Of a DNA stretch of 64,000 nt, positions 7,641 to 16,827 are shown piece after piece. The stretch covers positions 62,001-126,000 of the forward strand of contig NZ_JACHBW010000014.1 of NCBI RefSeq assembly GCF_014200455.1, read 5' to 3'. Position 1 is the first letter of the stretch, and each line of letters opens with the position of its first letter. Below the pieces are notes generated by a model. The model did not search any database, had not been told where the DNA came from, and saw only the letters and a list, made by a program, of their open reading frames with translations. Position numbers and translations under genes: made by a program. Source of the DNA: Paraburkholderia bannensis. GTDB lineage: Bacteria > Pseudomonadota > Gammaproteobacteria > Burkholderiales > Burkholderiaceae.

Positions 7641-8747
7641 CTAGAAGACGACCACCGATCGTATGGATTCTCCCCGTTTCATCAGACTGAACCCCTCATT
7701 GATGTCCGCGAGCGTGAGATGATGCGTGATTAGCTCATCAATATTCAGCTTGCCTTCCATATACCAGTCAACAATCCTGGGTACATCGGTGCGTCCCCGG
7801 GCACCACCAAACGCTGAGCCTTTCCACTGACGTCCGGTCACCAGTTGAAAAGGTCGTGTGCTGATTTCCTGACCGGAAGCGGCCACGCCGATAATGAACG
7901 ACTCGCCCCAACCCTTGTGACAACACTCCAACGCCTGGCGCATGGTAGTTACGCTACCGATGCATTCAAACGAGTAGTCCGCGCCGCCGTCCGTAATTTC
8001 AACAATTCGCGCGACAACTTCGTCAACATCGGTCGGATTCACAAAATGAGTCATGCCATATTTTTCCGCGAGCGGGACACGGGACGGATTAATATCGACG
8101 CCCACAATTCTGTTCGCGCCAACCATCTTCGCACCCTGTATCACATTCAGCCCTATGCCGCCCAGACCGAAAACCACCACATTGGCGCCGGCCTCCACCT
8201 TTGCCGAGAACACCACTGCGCCCACGCCTGTCGTAACACCGCAGCCGATGTAACAGATCTTGTCAAAAGGCGCATCCTCTCTAACCCTGGCGACCGCGAT
8301 TTCGGGCACTACGATGTAGTTGGAAAAAGTAGAAGTTCCCATGTAGTGGAAGAGCGGCGCCCCTCCAACGGAGAATCGAGATGTGCCATCTGGCATCAAG
8401 CCTTGGCCTTGTGTTAACCGGATAGCCTGACACAGGTTTGTCTTGCGCGAGAGACAAAACTTGCACTGCCTGCACTCGGGCGTGTACAGCGGGATTACAT
8501 GGTCGCCCTTCCGGACGGAATGGACATCGGCGCCGACGTCGACGACGACGCCGGCTCCTTCATGACCTAAAATCGCCGGGAAGACGCCTTCCGGGTCCGC
8601 TCCGGAGAGCGTGTAGTAGTCGGTATGACACACCCCTGTAGCTTTTACCTCAATCAGGACCTCTCCCGCGCGGGGGCCGTCAAGATCGACCTCTTCAACG
8701 GTCAATGGCTCACCTGCTCGCCAGGCGATTGCGGCCATGGTCTTCAT
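7641..8747 (-). CDS. frmA: S-(hydroxymethyl)glutathione dehydrogenase / class III alcohol dehydrogenase
   Basis: Zinc-dependent NAD+ enzyme that oxidises S-hydroxymethylglutathione, the spontaneous adduct of formaldehyde and glutathione. It is 368 aa. Catalytic zinc ligands include C40 (GVCHTDYYT) and H62 (LGHEGAG). The structural zinc cysteines C92, C95, C98 and C106 form the standard lobe, and the nucleotide motif is FGLGGIGLNV. The frame stays open upstream to 9413, but the extension is basic and unlike any ADH. The ATG at 8747 has GGGAG 7 bases before it and gives the normal length. First gene of the frmA-fghA-GST operon. Its presence in a catabolic island implies formaldehyde release from the island substrate, though a housekeeping stress role is possible. 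Confidence 0.95.
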   Translation of the reverse strand: MKTMAAIAWRAGEPLTVEEVDLDGPRAGEVLIEVKATGVCHTDYYTLSGADPEGVFPAILGHEGAGVVVDVGADVHSVRKGDHVIPLYTPECRQCKFCLSRKTNLCQAIRLTQGQGLMPDGTSRFSVGGAPLFHYMGTSTFSNYIVVPEIAVARVREDAPFDKICYIGCGVTTGVGAVVFSAKVEAGANVVVFGLGGIGLNVIQGAKMVGANRIVGVDINPSRVPLAEKYGMTHFVNPTDVDEVVARIVEITDGGADYSFECIGSVTTMRQALECCHKGWGESFIIGVAASGQEISTRPFQLVTGRQWKGSAFGGARGRTDVPRIVDWYMEGKLNIDELITHHLTLADINEGFSLMKRGESIRSVVVF

Positions 8748-9156
8748 TTGACGACTCCCGGGCTGGTTGAATATCTTTATAGTCTGGCAGTTGCCACGGC
8801 TAGCGCGCGCCCAATGATGGTTAAGACGCCCTATCCCAAAAGGTGGACCGCGTCGACATGACCGCTCAGAATTCGAGCCGGGCCCAATGCGCCGATACGA
8901 AATATGCTTCGAGTCACCTCTTTGGCTGACCGCGAACGCCCGTTGGCGCAAATGAGATGTGAAACCGCGAATTGTGTGTTTCGCTTGGGTTGTCGTCATC
9001 GGCCTCGCATTTCCGATCTGAGAGCCAAGGTTTCCGGCTGGGACGTCGATAAAAAGGCCTGCATTTCTGCAGGCCAGAAAAAAGCGGGGAACGACACCCG
9101 CTGGAGGTGAGGATGAACGCGGAACTGTTTTCGCCAGTACCTGACCAAACACAGCA
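8748..9156. promoter_or_regulatory. frmA upstream region
   Basis: 409 bp between the end of the VOC gene and frmA on the same strand. It begins (in transcription order) with the terminator at 9056-9075, so frmA must have its own promoter in 8748-9050. No palindromic island operator was found here, which suggests that the formaldehyde genes are not under the same MarR control. No gene was seen. Confidence 0.5.
9056..9075 (-). terminator. Rho-independent terminator of the VOC transcript
   Basis: On the minus strand a perfect 8-bp stem GGCCTGCA/TGCAGGCC closes a GAAA tetraloop and is followed directly by TTTTT. It lies 80 bp after the stop of the VOC gene at 9157 and ends that transcript. Confidence 0.85.
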
Positions 9157-9669
9157 CTATACGGACTGATACGCACCTGCTGCGTAAGTGAGTTCGTAAC
9201 TATGCGAATAGATCTCGAGGATATTACCGAAGGGGTCCTCCATATAGACCATTCGGTAAGGCTTCTCGCCCGGAAAGTAGAATCGCACAGGCATTCGCTG
9301 CTTCCCGCCAGCCGCCACAATTTCTTTCGCCAGACCCTCAACATCGGGATCCTGAACACAAAAATGAAAGATGCCCGTCTTCCAGTATTCAAAGTTGTTA
9401 TGCGGATTTTCACTGTTAGTGAACTGGAAAACCTCGACTCCGATTCGATCTCCCGTTGACATGTGTGCGATTTTGAAATTTCCCCAGCCTTTTCCGAACA
9501 CGTCGGTACACATCACGCCGACGGCTGACTCATCCTCAGTAATTGTGGTCGGTGGCATGATGAGGTACCAGCCCAAAACGCTCGTGTAAAAGTTCACAGC
9601 CGCCTCTACGTCAGGCACGGACAGCCCGATGTGAGAGAAAGATCGCGGATAGGCTTTGTCATGCGACAT
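9157..9669 (-). CDS. VOC-superfamily protein (glyoxalase/dioxygenase fold)
   Basis: 170-aa vicinal-oxygen-chelate protein with two beta-alpha-beta-beta-beta modules. The first is at about residues 10-75 (FSHIGLSVPDVEAAVNFYTS, with a possible metal His in SHIGLS). The second is at about 98-155 (TGIFHFCVQDPDVEGLAKEI ... YMEDPFGNILEIYSH), with the metal His at FHF and Glu at LEIY. GGAGG lies 6 bases before the ATG. It shares strand and probably transcript with the SRPBCC gene upstream and is followed by a strong terminator. It resembles small catabolic VOC proteins whose substrates are unassigned. Ring cleavage, glyoxalase and thiol-transfer roles are all possible. Confidence 0.8.
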   Translation of the reverse strand: MSHDKAYPRSFSHIGLSVPDVEAAVNFYTSVLGWYLIMPPTTITEDESAVGVMCTDVFGKGWGNFKIAHMSTGDRIGVEVFQFTNSENPHNNFEYWKTGIFHFCVQDPDVEGLAKEIVAAGGKQRMPVRFYFPGEKPYRMVYMEDPFGNILEIYSHSYELTYAAGAYQSV

Positions 9670-9817
9670 GAGAAACCTCCGTTAAGCCGCAGCAATGTGC
9701 GTCCGTCGATACGAGCAGCAACGCGTCGAGTGACTTTGTCTACAATAACCTGGTAGCGTCGCCGTTACGCTCATCCTTCCTGCCTCAGGACCATGAGCGA
9801 GAGGCCTGCAAATCCCA

Positions 9818-10255
9818 TTAATCCGATTGTCGGCCCGCAAATCCAGATTCGGCCATGTGAATGGTCTTGAGCACCGCAACCTTCAGCATCGCCTGCCAGT
9901 CCGGAGCATCCGCAGGATCCAAGCCCCTCTTCGCTTGCCAGTTCATGGTGAAATCGAGTTCGCATCCACTATCCGTAACCAGAATCATGTTAGTTACGAA
10001 GCCTCGATAGACCGGGTGGTCGACAAGTTTGAAGACTATCGTCATAGACCGGGCGTCCCAAACAATCAATTCGTGGATGGGATCGCCAGGCCCGTGCATC
10101 ATGCGCTCGACAGCGTTATCAGCGTATCGCCTCAGGATCTCCGCGGACGTAACATCGGGAACGTATCTTTCTGGACTCTCGATTTTATCGAGCAGAAGTT
10201 CCCAGAGGATCTTTGGTGATGCCGTTGAAGCCGTGCGGTGCATTGCGAGCGCCAT
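9818..10255 (-). CDS. SRPBCC-type protein, probably AtaL-like (DUF1857)
   Basis: 145-aa single-domain protein with a helix-grip layout. It opens with the helix SPKILWELLLDKIESPERYV, then a run of strands (PIHELIVWDARSMTIVFKLV, VTNMILVTDSGCELDFTMNW), and ends in a long amphipathic helix (DWQAMLKVAVLKTIHMAES). This layout matches the polyketide-cyclase/START-like SRPBCC fold, and the residue pattern is closest to the AtaL-like group. GGAG is 5 bases before the ATG. It lies 148 bp upstream of the VOC gene and 192 bp downstream of the EmrB-type pump, all on the same strand. It may bind or transform a hydrophobic pathway intermediate; the function is unknown. Confidence 0.6.
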   Translation of the reverse strand: MALAMHRTASTASPKILWELLLDKIESPERYVPDVTSAEILRRYADNAVERMMHGPGDPIHELIVWDARSMTIVFKLVDHPVYRGFVTNMILVTDSGCELDFTMNWQAKRGLDPADAPDWQAMLKVAVLKTIHMAESGFAGRQSD

Positions 10256-10447
10256 GTCGTCTCCAGGAAAGATTCAAAACTCCACGATCGCCAATGAAAA
10301 ACTAACAGAGCGCCAGCACGTTCGCATCTCTCTTTTTGCATAGGAGGTGTTACCGAGAACGTAACAGCACTGGCTTACTTCTTCGGTCACCAGGTGGCGG
10401 CGTGGAATTCACCCTTATCTCTCTGCTCATCACGCCGCGGCAGTTGC

Positions 10448-12013
10448 CTACCCGTCTATGCGCTTCAAAAGAAGCGCGAGGCATACGCCGGATACCGCAC
10501 ATGCAAATGCGAAGCGGTAATTGTCAGCGAGTGCCAGTGTGGTCGCCTGCACGCGAACGGCCCTGTCTAACAAGGCGAATGCTGACCCCGGAATGTCTGC
10601 GGCGCTTTGCGGCGCAGCCCCAAATGGGATGCTCTCGGCTACGAGTCGGTTCACCGTCAGCGGGTCGTACAACGAGACTTTGAGCCCCAGAACATTGGAA
10701 TGGAACTGCTCACGCACACGTTCGAGAACACCAATCGACGTTGCGCCGACTTGACCACCGAACAGCCGCGCCGTTTGCACAACAGCACCAAATGTCAACG
10801 CGTATTGCAGCGTCACGTGCTTCGAGAAATAGTAGATGATTGACGTAAGCGCCATGGTCTGCCCAAGGGCCTGAATTAGCTGGGACGGTATGAACTGAGT
10901 CTCCGCCCAGTCCGGCGTGATTAGACTTCCCATTGCGAATGCAAGCGCGATCGTCGCAAAGCCCGTCACGATTATTTTTCGTGGATCAATGCGGAGCAGC
11001 ACCATCGCGACCATCGGAGCAAATAAGAACTGAGGAATAGCCACCCATCGTAGGGTCTCCCCAACCTGCAACGGCCTCAGTCCACGTACTATCGACAAAT
11101 ACAGTGGCGGTATGAAATTCGTGTTGAGTACCATCAGTCGGACCAGCACAACGAGGCAAACCATCAGCGCAACGTTTCGTCTTAGAAAAAATGTCAGGTC
11201 TAAACCCGGATGTTCTGCTACGAATTCCCTCACGATAAATGCTGCGATTAATACGATCCCGCAATACACCAGCAAGCCAATGATTGGAGACTGGAACCAG
11301 AACAAGCGCTCACCTTGATCAAGCGCGGCATAGAGGAGACTAAAGCCCGTGGCTCCGAGCAACATCCCGATGTAATCGCCCTTCCCGGCCTGTGCTTTCG
11401 TCGGCTCGGCGGGCATGGCAGCCAGCAAGGCTGCAATGAAACCCACTGCCAGTACTGCGTTTTGCCAGAACAGCCAGTGCCAAGACAAATGCTCGCTATA
11501 CCAGCCTTCAAGAGTCGCCGAAAGATTCAGGGACATCTCCAGGTTCATCGCGTAAGCTGCGACACCGAAGGGAACGAGATTCGGAGGCAGGGCCCGGATG
11601 ACGAAACCTACGGTGACGGGCACAAACACTCCAGAAGCGGCACCGGCCAAGGCCTGCAGAGCCAGAAATGTGGGATAACCGCCAGAGAGCGGCAGGAGAG
11701 TCTCCGCAAGCAGAAAGGTGCAGGCCCCCGTGAGCAGTACGCGCCGCGTCCCCATCACAAAGGCCGCCCAGACCGCGATCGGTCCGACGAACATCTGGGC
11801 AACGGTGAAGGTCGTGTTGATCCAGGCGCCCTCGTCAAATCCGACACCAAGTGCGCCACGAATGTCGGCCAAACCGAGGACAGTAATACGCGACGTCAGT
11901 GTGGAGATAATTGCGCCTAGCAACACGGCAAATATTGCGGCCACCGGTCGGGTCTTGAGCTCCCGGAAATCAGTGCTGAGAGACGGCTTCCTGCCAATGA
12001 TCGCGTCTGTCAT
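10448..12013 (-). CDS. EmrB/QacA-family MFS drug efflux transporter (DHA2)
   Basis: 521-aa inner-membrane proton antiporter with about 14 predicted membrane segments. The first is AAIFAVLLGAIISTLTSRIT, followed by the DHA2 motif around GFDEGAWINTTFTVAQMFVG and motif A-like WAAFVMGTRRVLL. Such pumps work with an HlyD-type adaptor and an outer-membrane channel. Both partners are encoded divergently next door (12196-13224 and 13211-14674), which splits the usual emrA-emrB order. A 182-bp divergent promoter separates them. It probably exports toxic aromatic substrates or intermediates of the island. Confidence 0.92.
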   Translation of the reverse strand: MTDAIIGRKPSLSTDFRELKTRPVAAIFAVLLGAIISTLTSRITVLGLADIRGALGVGFDEGAWINTTFTVAQMFVGPIAVWAAFVMGTRRVLLTGACTFLLAETLLPLSGGYPTFLALQALAGAASGVFVPVTVGFVIRALPPNLVPFGVAAYAMNLEMSLNLSATLEGWYSEHLSWHWLFWQNAVLAVGFIAALLAAMPAEPTKAQAGKGDYIGMLLGATGFSLLYAALDQGERLFWFQSPIIGLLVYCGIVLIAAFIVREFVAEHPGLDLTFFLRRNVALMVCLVVLVRLMVLNTNFIPPLYLSIVRGLRPLQVGETLRWVAIPQFLFAPMVAMVLLRIDPRKIIVTGFATIALAFAMGSLITPDWAETQFIPSQLIQALGQTMALTSIIYYFSKHVTLQYALTFGAVVQTARLFGGQVGATSIGVLERVREQFHSNVLGLKVSLYDPLTVNRLVAESIPFGAAPQSAADIPGSAFALLDRAVRVQATTLALADNYRFAFACAVSGVCLALLLKRIDG

Positions 12014-12195
12014 AGCGTGCTCGGTTTCCGTGGGACGTCAGCGAAGAGTACCGCTCGGTGGCGCGCACACCACACATCAAGTTGCAGGCCTTTCCCTATT
12101 CCTTTTGATAGACGCCCCCCTGCGCCGCCGGCAACAGGTCAAGCAGATAAGCACGTGATTAAATTGATGTGCCGATTTGAACAGCAGGAGACGCT

Positions 12196-13224
12196 GTGTC
12201 TGAGGTGCAGAAACCAATCGGAACAACCAGGACCGTCAGGGGCATCGCCTTTCTGGCGCTTCTCGCATTTGCAGCAATCCTTGGCGCAATCATCTATTTT
12301 GCCTACCGGAGCGGCGAGAGGAGCACCGACGATGCTTACGTTACCGGGCATCTGCACCCTATATCGTGCAGGGTTTCCGGCACTGTCGAAGCGGTAATGG
12401 TTGACGACAACCAATTTGTACATGCGGGCGATGAACTCGCCCGGATTGACACCCGCGATTTTGAAGTTCGTGTGGCTCTTGAGCAGGCGAGAGTCGAACA
12501 GGCAATTTCCAACCAGGAAAGTGCGCGCGCTGCGATTGACCAGGCCAATGCAACCATTGCGAGTGCGGCCGCAGACAGCAGGAAAGCACAACTCGATTTT
12601 GCGCGAGCGGGTGAACTGATCCGTGAAACACCCCGTGGATTATCCCAGCAGGAATACGACGCTTCCGAGGCTGCGCAGGCTTCTGCACGAGCGAAGCTGC
12701 AACAGGCCTATGCCCAGTTGGAGGCTGCCAAAGCCAACCTCGTTGCAGCCCAGGCCGTTGAACGACAAAGTCGGGCAAATGTGCGGGACGCGAGCTTACA
12801 ACTATCTTATACACATATACTTTCCCCTGTCGACGGCTATGTCGGACGAAAGACCATCGAAACAGGAGCCCGAATTTCCGCGGGAGAGACGCTTCTGTCG
12901 GTAGTCGAGCCTCGAGTATGGGTTGTCGCGAACTTTCGCGAAACTCAGCTAAGTCGGGTCCAGGTGGGAGACCCCGTCGAAATCTCCGTTGACGCGCTGC
13001 CCGCACTTAAACTTCACGGGCACGTTGACAGCGTCTCACCGGCGACGGGTGCCCAGTTCGCCCTTCTACCTCCCGATAACGCCACAGGTAACTTCACTAA
13101 AGTCGTGCAGCGGGTCCCCGTCAAAATACTGCTCGACAATTTCGACCACGGGCGCGCGCGCTTAGCGCCCGGTCTTTCGGTTACGGCAACGCTTGACGCG
13201 AAGCCTGCTCATGAATCCGACTAA
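12196..13224 (+). CDS. EmrA/HlyD-type membrane-fusion protein
   Basis: Periplasmic adaptor of a tripartite efflux pump, 342 aa. A single N-terminal membrane anchor (about residues 15-37) is followed by the lipoyl half-motif (ISCRVSGTVEAVMVDDNQFV), a coiled-coil hairpin rich in Ala, Gln and Glu at about 80-205, and the beta-barrel region (SPVDGYVGRKTIETGA ... VVANFRETQLSRVQVGDPV). The start is GTG with AGGAG 5 bases upstream. The 3' end overlaps the outer-membrane factor gene, so they are translated together. Its inner-membrane partner EmrB is on the opposite strand across the shared promoter region. Confidence 0.93.
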   Translation: MSEVQKPIGTTRTVRGIAFLALLAFAAILGAIIYFAYRSGERSTDDAYVTGHLHPISCRVSGTVEAVMVDDNQFVHAGDELARIDTRDFEVRVALEQARVEQAISNQESARAAIDQANATIASAAADSRKAQLDFARAGELIRETPRGLSQQEYDASEAAQASARAKLQQAYAQLEAAKANLVAAQAVERQSRANVRDASLQLSYTHILSPVDGYVGRKTIETGARISAGETLLSVVEPRVWVVANFRETQLSRVQVGDPVEISVDALPALKLHGHVDSVSPATGAQFALLPPDNATGNFTKVVQRVPVKILLDNFDHGRARLAPGLSVTATLDAKPAHESD

Positions 13225-14674
13225 TAATCGAAATCGCCAGGCGCGTTTCGCATTTGGCCCGTTATTACTGTCAGGGGCATTTTTACTTACGGGATGCAAC
13301 CTCGCGCCGAATTATGTGCGCCCGCAAGTTTCTGTAGACGGATTCTTCGCTCATCGCCAGCAAGCACCTGGAGGACAAGCGCCGCTCGGTCAAAATTGGT
13401 GGACCGCTTTCGGCGACGCCCAGCTTGATTCGCTGGTCGACAATGCCTTGGCTGCAAATCTGGACCTCAAGACGGCTGTCGCGCGCATTGAGCAAGCCCG
13501 AGCAGCGCTCGAGTCTTCTGATTCGTTCCTGTGGCCAACGGTCGATACTCGCCCAGGCTTCACGCGAAATCGCGTATCTGGCACGGTGGACAATGCTCTA
13601 CCCAAGCGGATGATGCGAACGTGGGCGGTTCCATTGAACGCAAGCTACGAAGTCGATCTTTGGGGACGCGTAAGAGGTGACATCAAAGCAGGAGAGGAAA
13701 ACCTCCTGTCTTCGGAAGCCGCCGCGGAATCTGCCAGACTGAGCATAGCAGCGGAAGTTAGCAGTCTCTATCTGACGCTCAAGTATACGGACCTCGACAT
13801 AATCCAGCTGCGGCATGCAATTGATCTGCGGCGCGTCGCTCTTCAGCTAAATGAAGGTCGCCGCAAGGCTGGAGTCGCCAGCGATCTCGACGTCTTACGT
13901 GCAGAAACAGAACTAAGCACGACGGAGGCAGACCTCGCAGATGCGGTTCAGACCCGCGAAAACCTTGTGGACGGACTGGCGGTCCTTTGCGGCCGCTCTG
14001 CTACGGACTTCACCGTGTCTACGAATTATTCGCCCTTGACGATCCCAGTGGTACCTGTTGGATTGCCTGCGGAGTTGATTGAAAGGCGACCGGACGTCTA
14101 CGCGGCGGAGCGTCAGTTGATTGCCGCGAACGAACAGATAGGCATAGCAAGGACCGCTTACCTGCCCTCCCTGACGCTAACCGCTGACGGCGGCTTTGCC
14201 AGCCGCGACCTTGGCACCTTCCTCGATAGAAACAGCTCTGTCTGGAGTCTGGCTGTCGGCCTGGGGCTCACGATTTTTGACGGAGGACGCCGCGACGCCT
14301 TGGTACGTTCGGCAACGGCGGGCTATGACGGCACGCGGGCGCTTTACGAAAAAAGCGTCCTTGAGGCTATACGTGAAGTTCAGGATTCGCTGAACGATAT
14401 CGAAGCTAGCCGTGCCAGAGTGACAAAGTACGTCGAAGCCTCAAGAACCTCAGAAGCAACCGCGAGCCTTTCGCGCAGCAGATACCGGCATGGGTACATC
14501 AGCTATTTCGAGGTTGTCGATTCCGACCGTAACGCCCTTAACGCACAAAGAACACTGATCCATAGTCAGCAGGCTCTCGCTGTATCGACCGTGTCGCTTG
14601 TCAAAGCTTTGGGCGGTGGCTGGCAATCCTCGGACCTGGAGGTCAGATCGGCGTCTGGCGGCCCGGCAAGGTAA
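13211..14674 (+). CDS. NodT-family outer-membrane efflux lipoprotein
   Basis: TolC-like channel component of an RND/MFS tripartite pump, 487 aa from the ATG at 13211. It has a lipoprotein signal with lipobox LLTGC (lipidated Cys at residue 29) and the family opening NLAPNYVRPQ. Two OEP repeats follow, with long coiled-coil helices (AVARIEQARAALESSD; AVQTRENLVDGLAVLCG). Other conserved family segments are ELIERRPDVYAAERQLIAAN and ARTAYLPSLTLTADGGF. An upstream in-frame TTG at 13193 is less likely because it would precede the signal peptide. It overlaps emrA by 14 bp. Confidence 0.93.
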   Translation: MNPTNNRNRQARFAFGPLLLSGAFLLTGCNLAPNYVRPQVSVDGFFAHRQQAPGGQAPLGQNWWTAFGDAQLDSLVDNALAANLDLKTAVARIEQARAALESSDSFLWPTVDTRPGFTRNRVSGTVDNALPKRMMRTWAVPLNASYEVDLWGRVRGDIKAGEENLLSSEAAAESARLSIAAEVSSLYLTLKYTDLDIIQLRHAIDLRRVALQLNEGRRKAGVASDLDVLRAETELSTTEADLADAVQTRENLVDGLAVLCGRSATDFTVSTNYSPLTIPVVPVGLPAELIERRPDVYAAERQLIAANEQIGIARTAYLPSLTLTADGGFASRDLGTFLDRNSSVWSLAVGLGLTIFDGGRRDALVRSATAGYDGTRALYEKSVLEAIREVQDSLNDIEASRARVTKYVEASRTSEATASLSRSRYRHGYISYFEVVDSDRNALNAQRTLIHSQQALAVSTVSLVKALGGGWQSSDLEVRSASGGPAR

Positions 14675-14756
14675 GAGAGTAAAAGCGGGACACTGCCTTA
14701 ATGCCAGCTGACGCAGTTTTGAAATCAATCCGGTCGATGCTCACTTTGGCGTCACT

Positions 14757-15671
14757 TTACACCGTATCCAGCATGCCTCTGAGCTTTGAGCTAAGGTCCG
14801 CTTGCGCGTGAAGCCCATCTCGAACTCTTGTCATCACTTGCGCACGAACTTCCGCCGTGGCAGAGATTTTTTCCATTGATAATAAAACGTCATGAGTGCG
14901 CGAAATACCAACCTCGGCGTGCTCAATTACATCTTCGATGCCATTCACCGCTTTAGACGCAGCATCGTTCAGTGCGCTTGCGATGATACCAATCTCGCGG
15001 CTGGCATCTGCAGACCGCTCAGCAAGCTTTCGCACCTCTGCAGCAACGACCGCGAAGCCCTTACCTGCTTCTCTCGCGTGAGCCGCCTCAATCGTTGCAT
15101 TGATCGACAAGAGGCCGGTCTGACGTGCGATTGCCTGCATGGTCTCGACAATCGGCCGAATCGACTGGGACTGCGCAGATAGTCGCTGGAAAGTGACGGC
15201 CGACGCCCGAGCAAATTCCGCAAGCTTATCGATTACTTTTGCCGCCTCCTGCGTGTTATTTGCTCCGTCAGCCACGTATTTTGCGGCGTCTCGCGCAATG
15301 CCTGAGGCCTCTTCCATTGCTTCAATGGACTGCCCAGAGCACGCAACGAGCTGACCTATCAGCGGTTCAATTAACGGCCGGAGGTCGTCCTGAACGCCAT
15401 TGACATCACCAAGAGCATGGTCCGCAAAATGAGCAGAGCACTCCTCAGCCCTGGTCGGAACCAGCGCATCCATCTGCGATTGTCCAGTCATGCTCCGACG
15501 CCGGGCAGCGCTCCACGCCACGAGAGCGATTACGGCATTAGTGGCAGCACTAATCGCTAGCCCGGTGCATGCAATCGTCAGGCTACCGGCCGACGCAGTA
15601 GATACCAGCCACACAGCAATGACGAGGCATGCCGCAGAAAGCATAAGAGATATCCACCGAAAAGCTTGCAT
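14757..15671 (-). CDS. Methyl-accepting-chemotaxis-like protein without a periplasmic sensor domain
   Basis: 304 aa. Two closely spaced membrane segments (about residues 5-28 and 32-55) leave almost no periplasmic loop. A cytoplasmic MCP signalling domain follows, with the hairpin tip near QTGLLSINATIEAAHAREAG and GFAVVAAEVRKLAERS. There is no HAMP domain, Cache domain or four-helix sensor. It may sense membrane or cytoplasmic state, or act as a short transducer. AGG is about 8 bases before the ATG. It is convergent with the NodT gene and lies downstream of the FAH gene on the same strand, separated by 148 bp. It may direct energy taxis or chemotaxis linked to island substrates. Confidence 0.85.
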   Translation of the reverse strand: MQAFRWISLMLSAACLVIAVWLVSTASAGSLTIACTGLAISAATNAVIALVAWSAARRRSMTGQSQMDALVPTRAEECSAHFADHALGDVNGVQDDLRPLIEPLIGQLVACSGQSIEAMEEASGIARDAAKYVADGANNTQEAAKVIDKLAEFARASAVTFQRLSAQSQSIRPIVETMQAIARQTGLLSINATIEAAHAREAGKGFAVVAAEVRKLAERSADASREIGIIASALNDAASKAVNGIEDVIEHAEVGISRTHDVLLSMEKISATAEVRAQVMTRVRDGLHAQADLSSKLRGMLDTV

Positions 15672-15819
15672 AACTCTACCTGAACGGAAAATGAAATACG
15701 CAGGTTGGGGAGCACAGCTGCGTAATGCAACGTTACCGGCCTATTTCACAGCCACAGAAGGAGCGCGACGTGCGCCTGAGTGACGCCACCCTGACGATAC
15801 ACATTGATTCCGCAACCGA

Positions 15820-16785
15820 TCATTTGACTATCGTGTTTTCCAGCACACCAATCTTTTCGATTTCGAGCCTTACAACGTCGCCAATCTTCAGGAATTTTCT
15901 GTGAGCCATTCCCACGCCGGCGGGAGTCCCCGTAAGGATGACGTCTCCGGGATAGAGCGTGGTTCGCGAACTCAGATAGGCAATCTGCTCCGCAACATTG
16001 AAAATCATGTTGCTGGTGTTGGAGTCTTGCATCAGTTCGCCGTTGACCCATAGCTTCAGACCGAGGTTATAGGGGTCTTCGATGAATCCGGAGGGTACGA
16101 GTGAAGGACCCAAGGGGCACGAACCGTCAAAGCACTTCTGCGATACCCAGTCGTATGCGAAGGGTGAGTCTGCCGGGGCATCAGCGCGTTTCACATGATC
16201 TCGGGCGGAAAGGTCATTAGCTACGCTGTAACCAGCGACGTAGTCCATCGCCGACTCAATCGAAATATTCTTTGCCTGCCTTCCGATAATCACTGCGAGT
16301 TCGATTTCCCAATCGAGCTTTGTCGAATAAGCGGGCAACTGGACGTGAGCACGGTGACCGGTGAGCGCGCTGCGCGGCGTCTTAACGAAATGCCAAGGCA
16401 ACTGGCCGGATGCCTTCGGGTTCTGGATTGGCACCCCCAGTACTCGCGACATCTCCTCCATGTGATCAACGTAGTTGGCGCCAGACCCGTACACAGCTGC
16501 CGGATTCACAACCGGCGAATGGAGCACGACCGTCGAAACCGGAACGCCTGCAAGCTCCCTTCCGCGTATTGGAAAATCCAGCGCGTCGACCGCCGTCGCA
16601 ATCTCTCCGACCGCTGCCTCCCAGTTTTCAAGTATGCCCAAAACCGACTGATACTCCGGTCGAGTTTTGCTGATTAGAGCGGTCAATGCTTCCACAACGG
16701 GATAAACCTTGTCGCGGACGAGAATCCCGGCAGTTGGTATCCTGGCGGAAGACAGATATGTAACAAGCGAGAACGGGGCTGTCAT
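15820..16785 (-). CDS. Fumarylacetoacetate hydrolase-family protein
   Basis: 321-aa FAH-superfamily enzyme. Members hydrolyse or decarboxylate ring-cleavage products with a divalent metal. Visible family motifs are YGSGANYVDHMEEM, LDWEIELAVIIGR (metal-ligand acidic residues), DLSARD and LYPGDVILTGTPAGVGM near the C-terminus. The first in-frame codon is TTG at 16788, but the following ATG at 16785 is the likely start. Third gene of the reductase-VOC-FAH operon, 42 bp after the VOC stop. Because the hydroxyquinol branch makes maleylacetate and needs no FAH step, this enzyme points to an extra ring-cleavage or diketone intermediate in the island's upper pathway. Confidence 0.85.
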   Translation of the reverse strand: MTAPFSLVTYLSSARIPTAGILVRDKVYPVVEALTALISKTRPEYQSVLGILENWEAAVGEIATAVDALDFPIRGRELAGVPVSTVVLHSPVVNPAAVYGSGANYVDHMEEMSRVLGVPIQNPKASGQLPWHFVKTPRSALTGHRAHVQLPAYSTKLDWEIELAVIIGRQAKNISIESAMDYVAGYSVANDLSARDHVKRADAPADSPFAYDWVSQKCFDGSCPLGPSLVPSGFIEDPYNLGLKLWVNGELMQDSNTSNMIFNVAEQIAYLSSRTTLYPGDVILTGTPAGVGMAHRKFLKIGDVVRLEIEKIGVLENTIVK

Positions 16786-16827
16786 CAAATGAACCTTCGG
16801 CTATTTTTGCAACGTCTTACATTACTT

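Noticed and set aside
8748..9413. N-terminal extension of frmA giving a 590-aa fusion
   Set aside because: The extension is basic, has no domain resemblance and crosses a strong terminator. The ATG at 8747 has a good ribosome-binding site and gives the family length.
10350..10378. TGTTAC/GTAACA inverted repeat near the SRPBCC start as an operator
   Set aside because: Only 6-bp arms and a single occurrence; too weak to support as a regulatory site.
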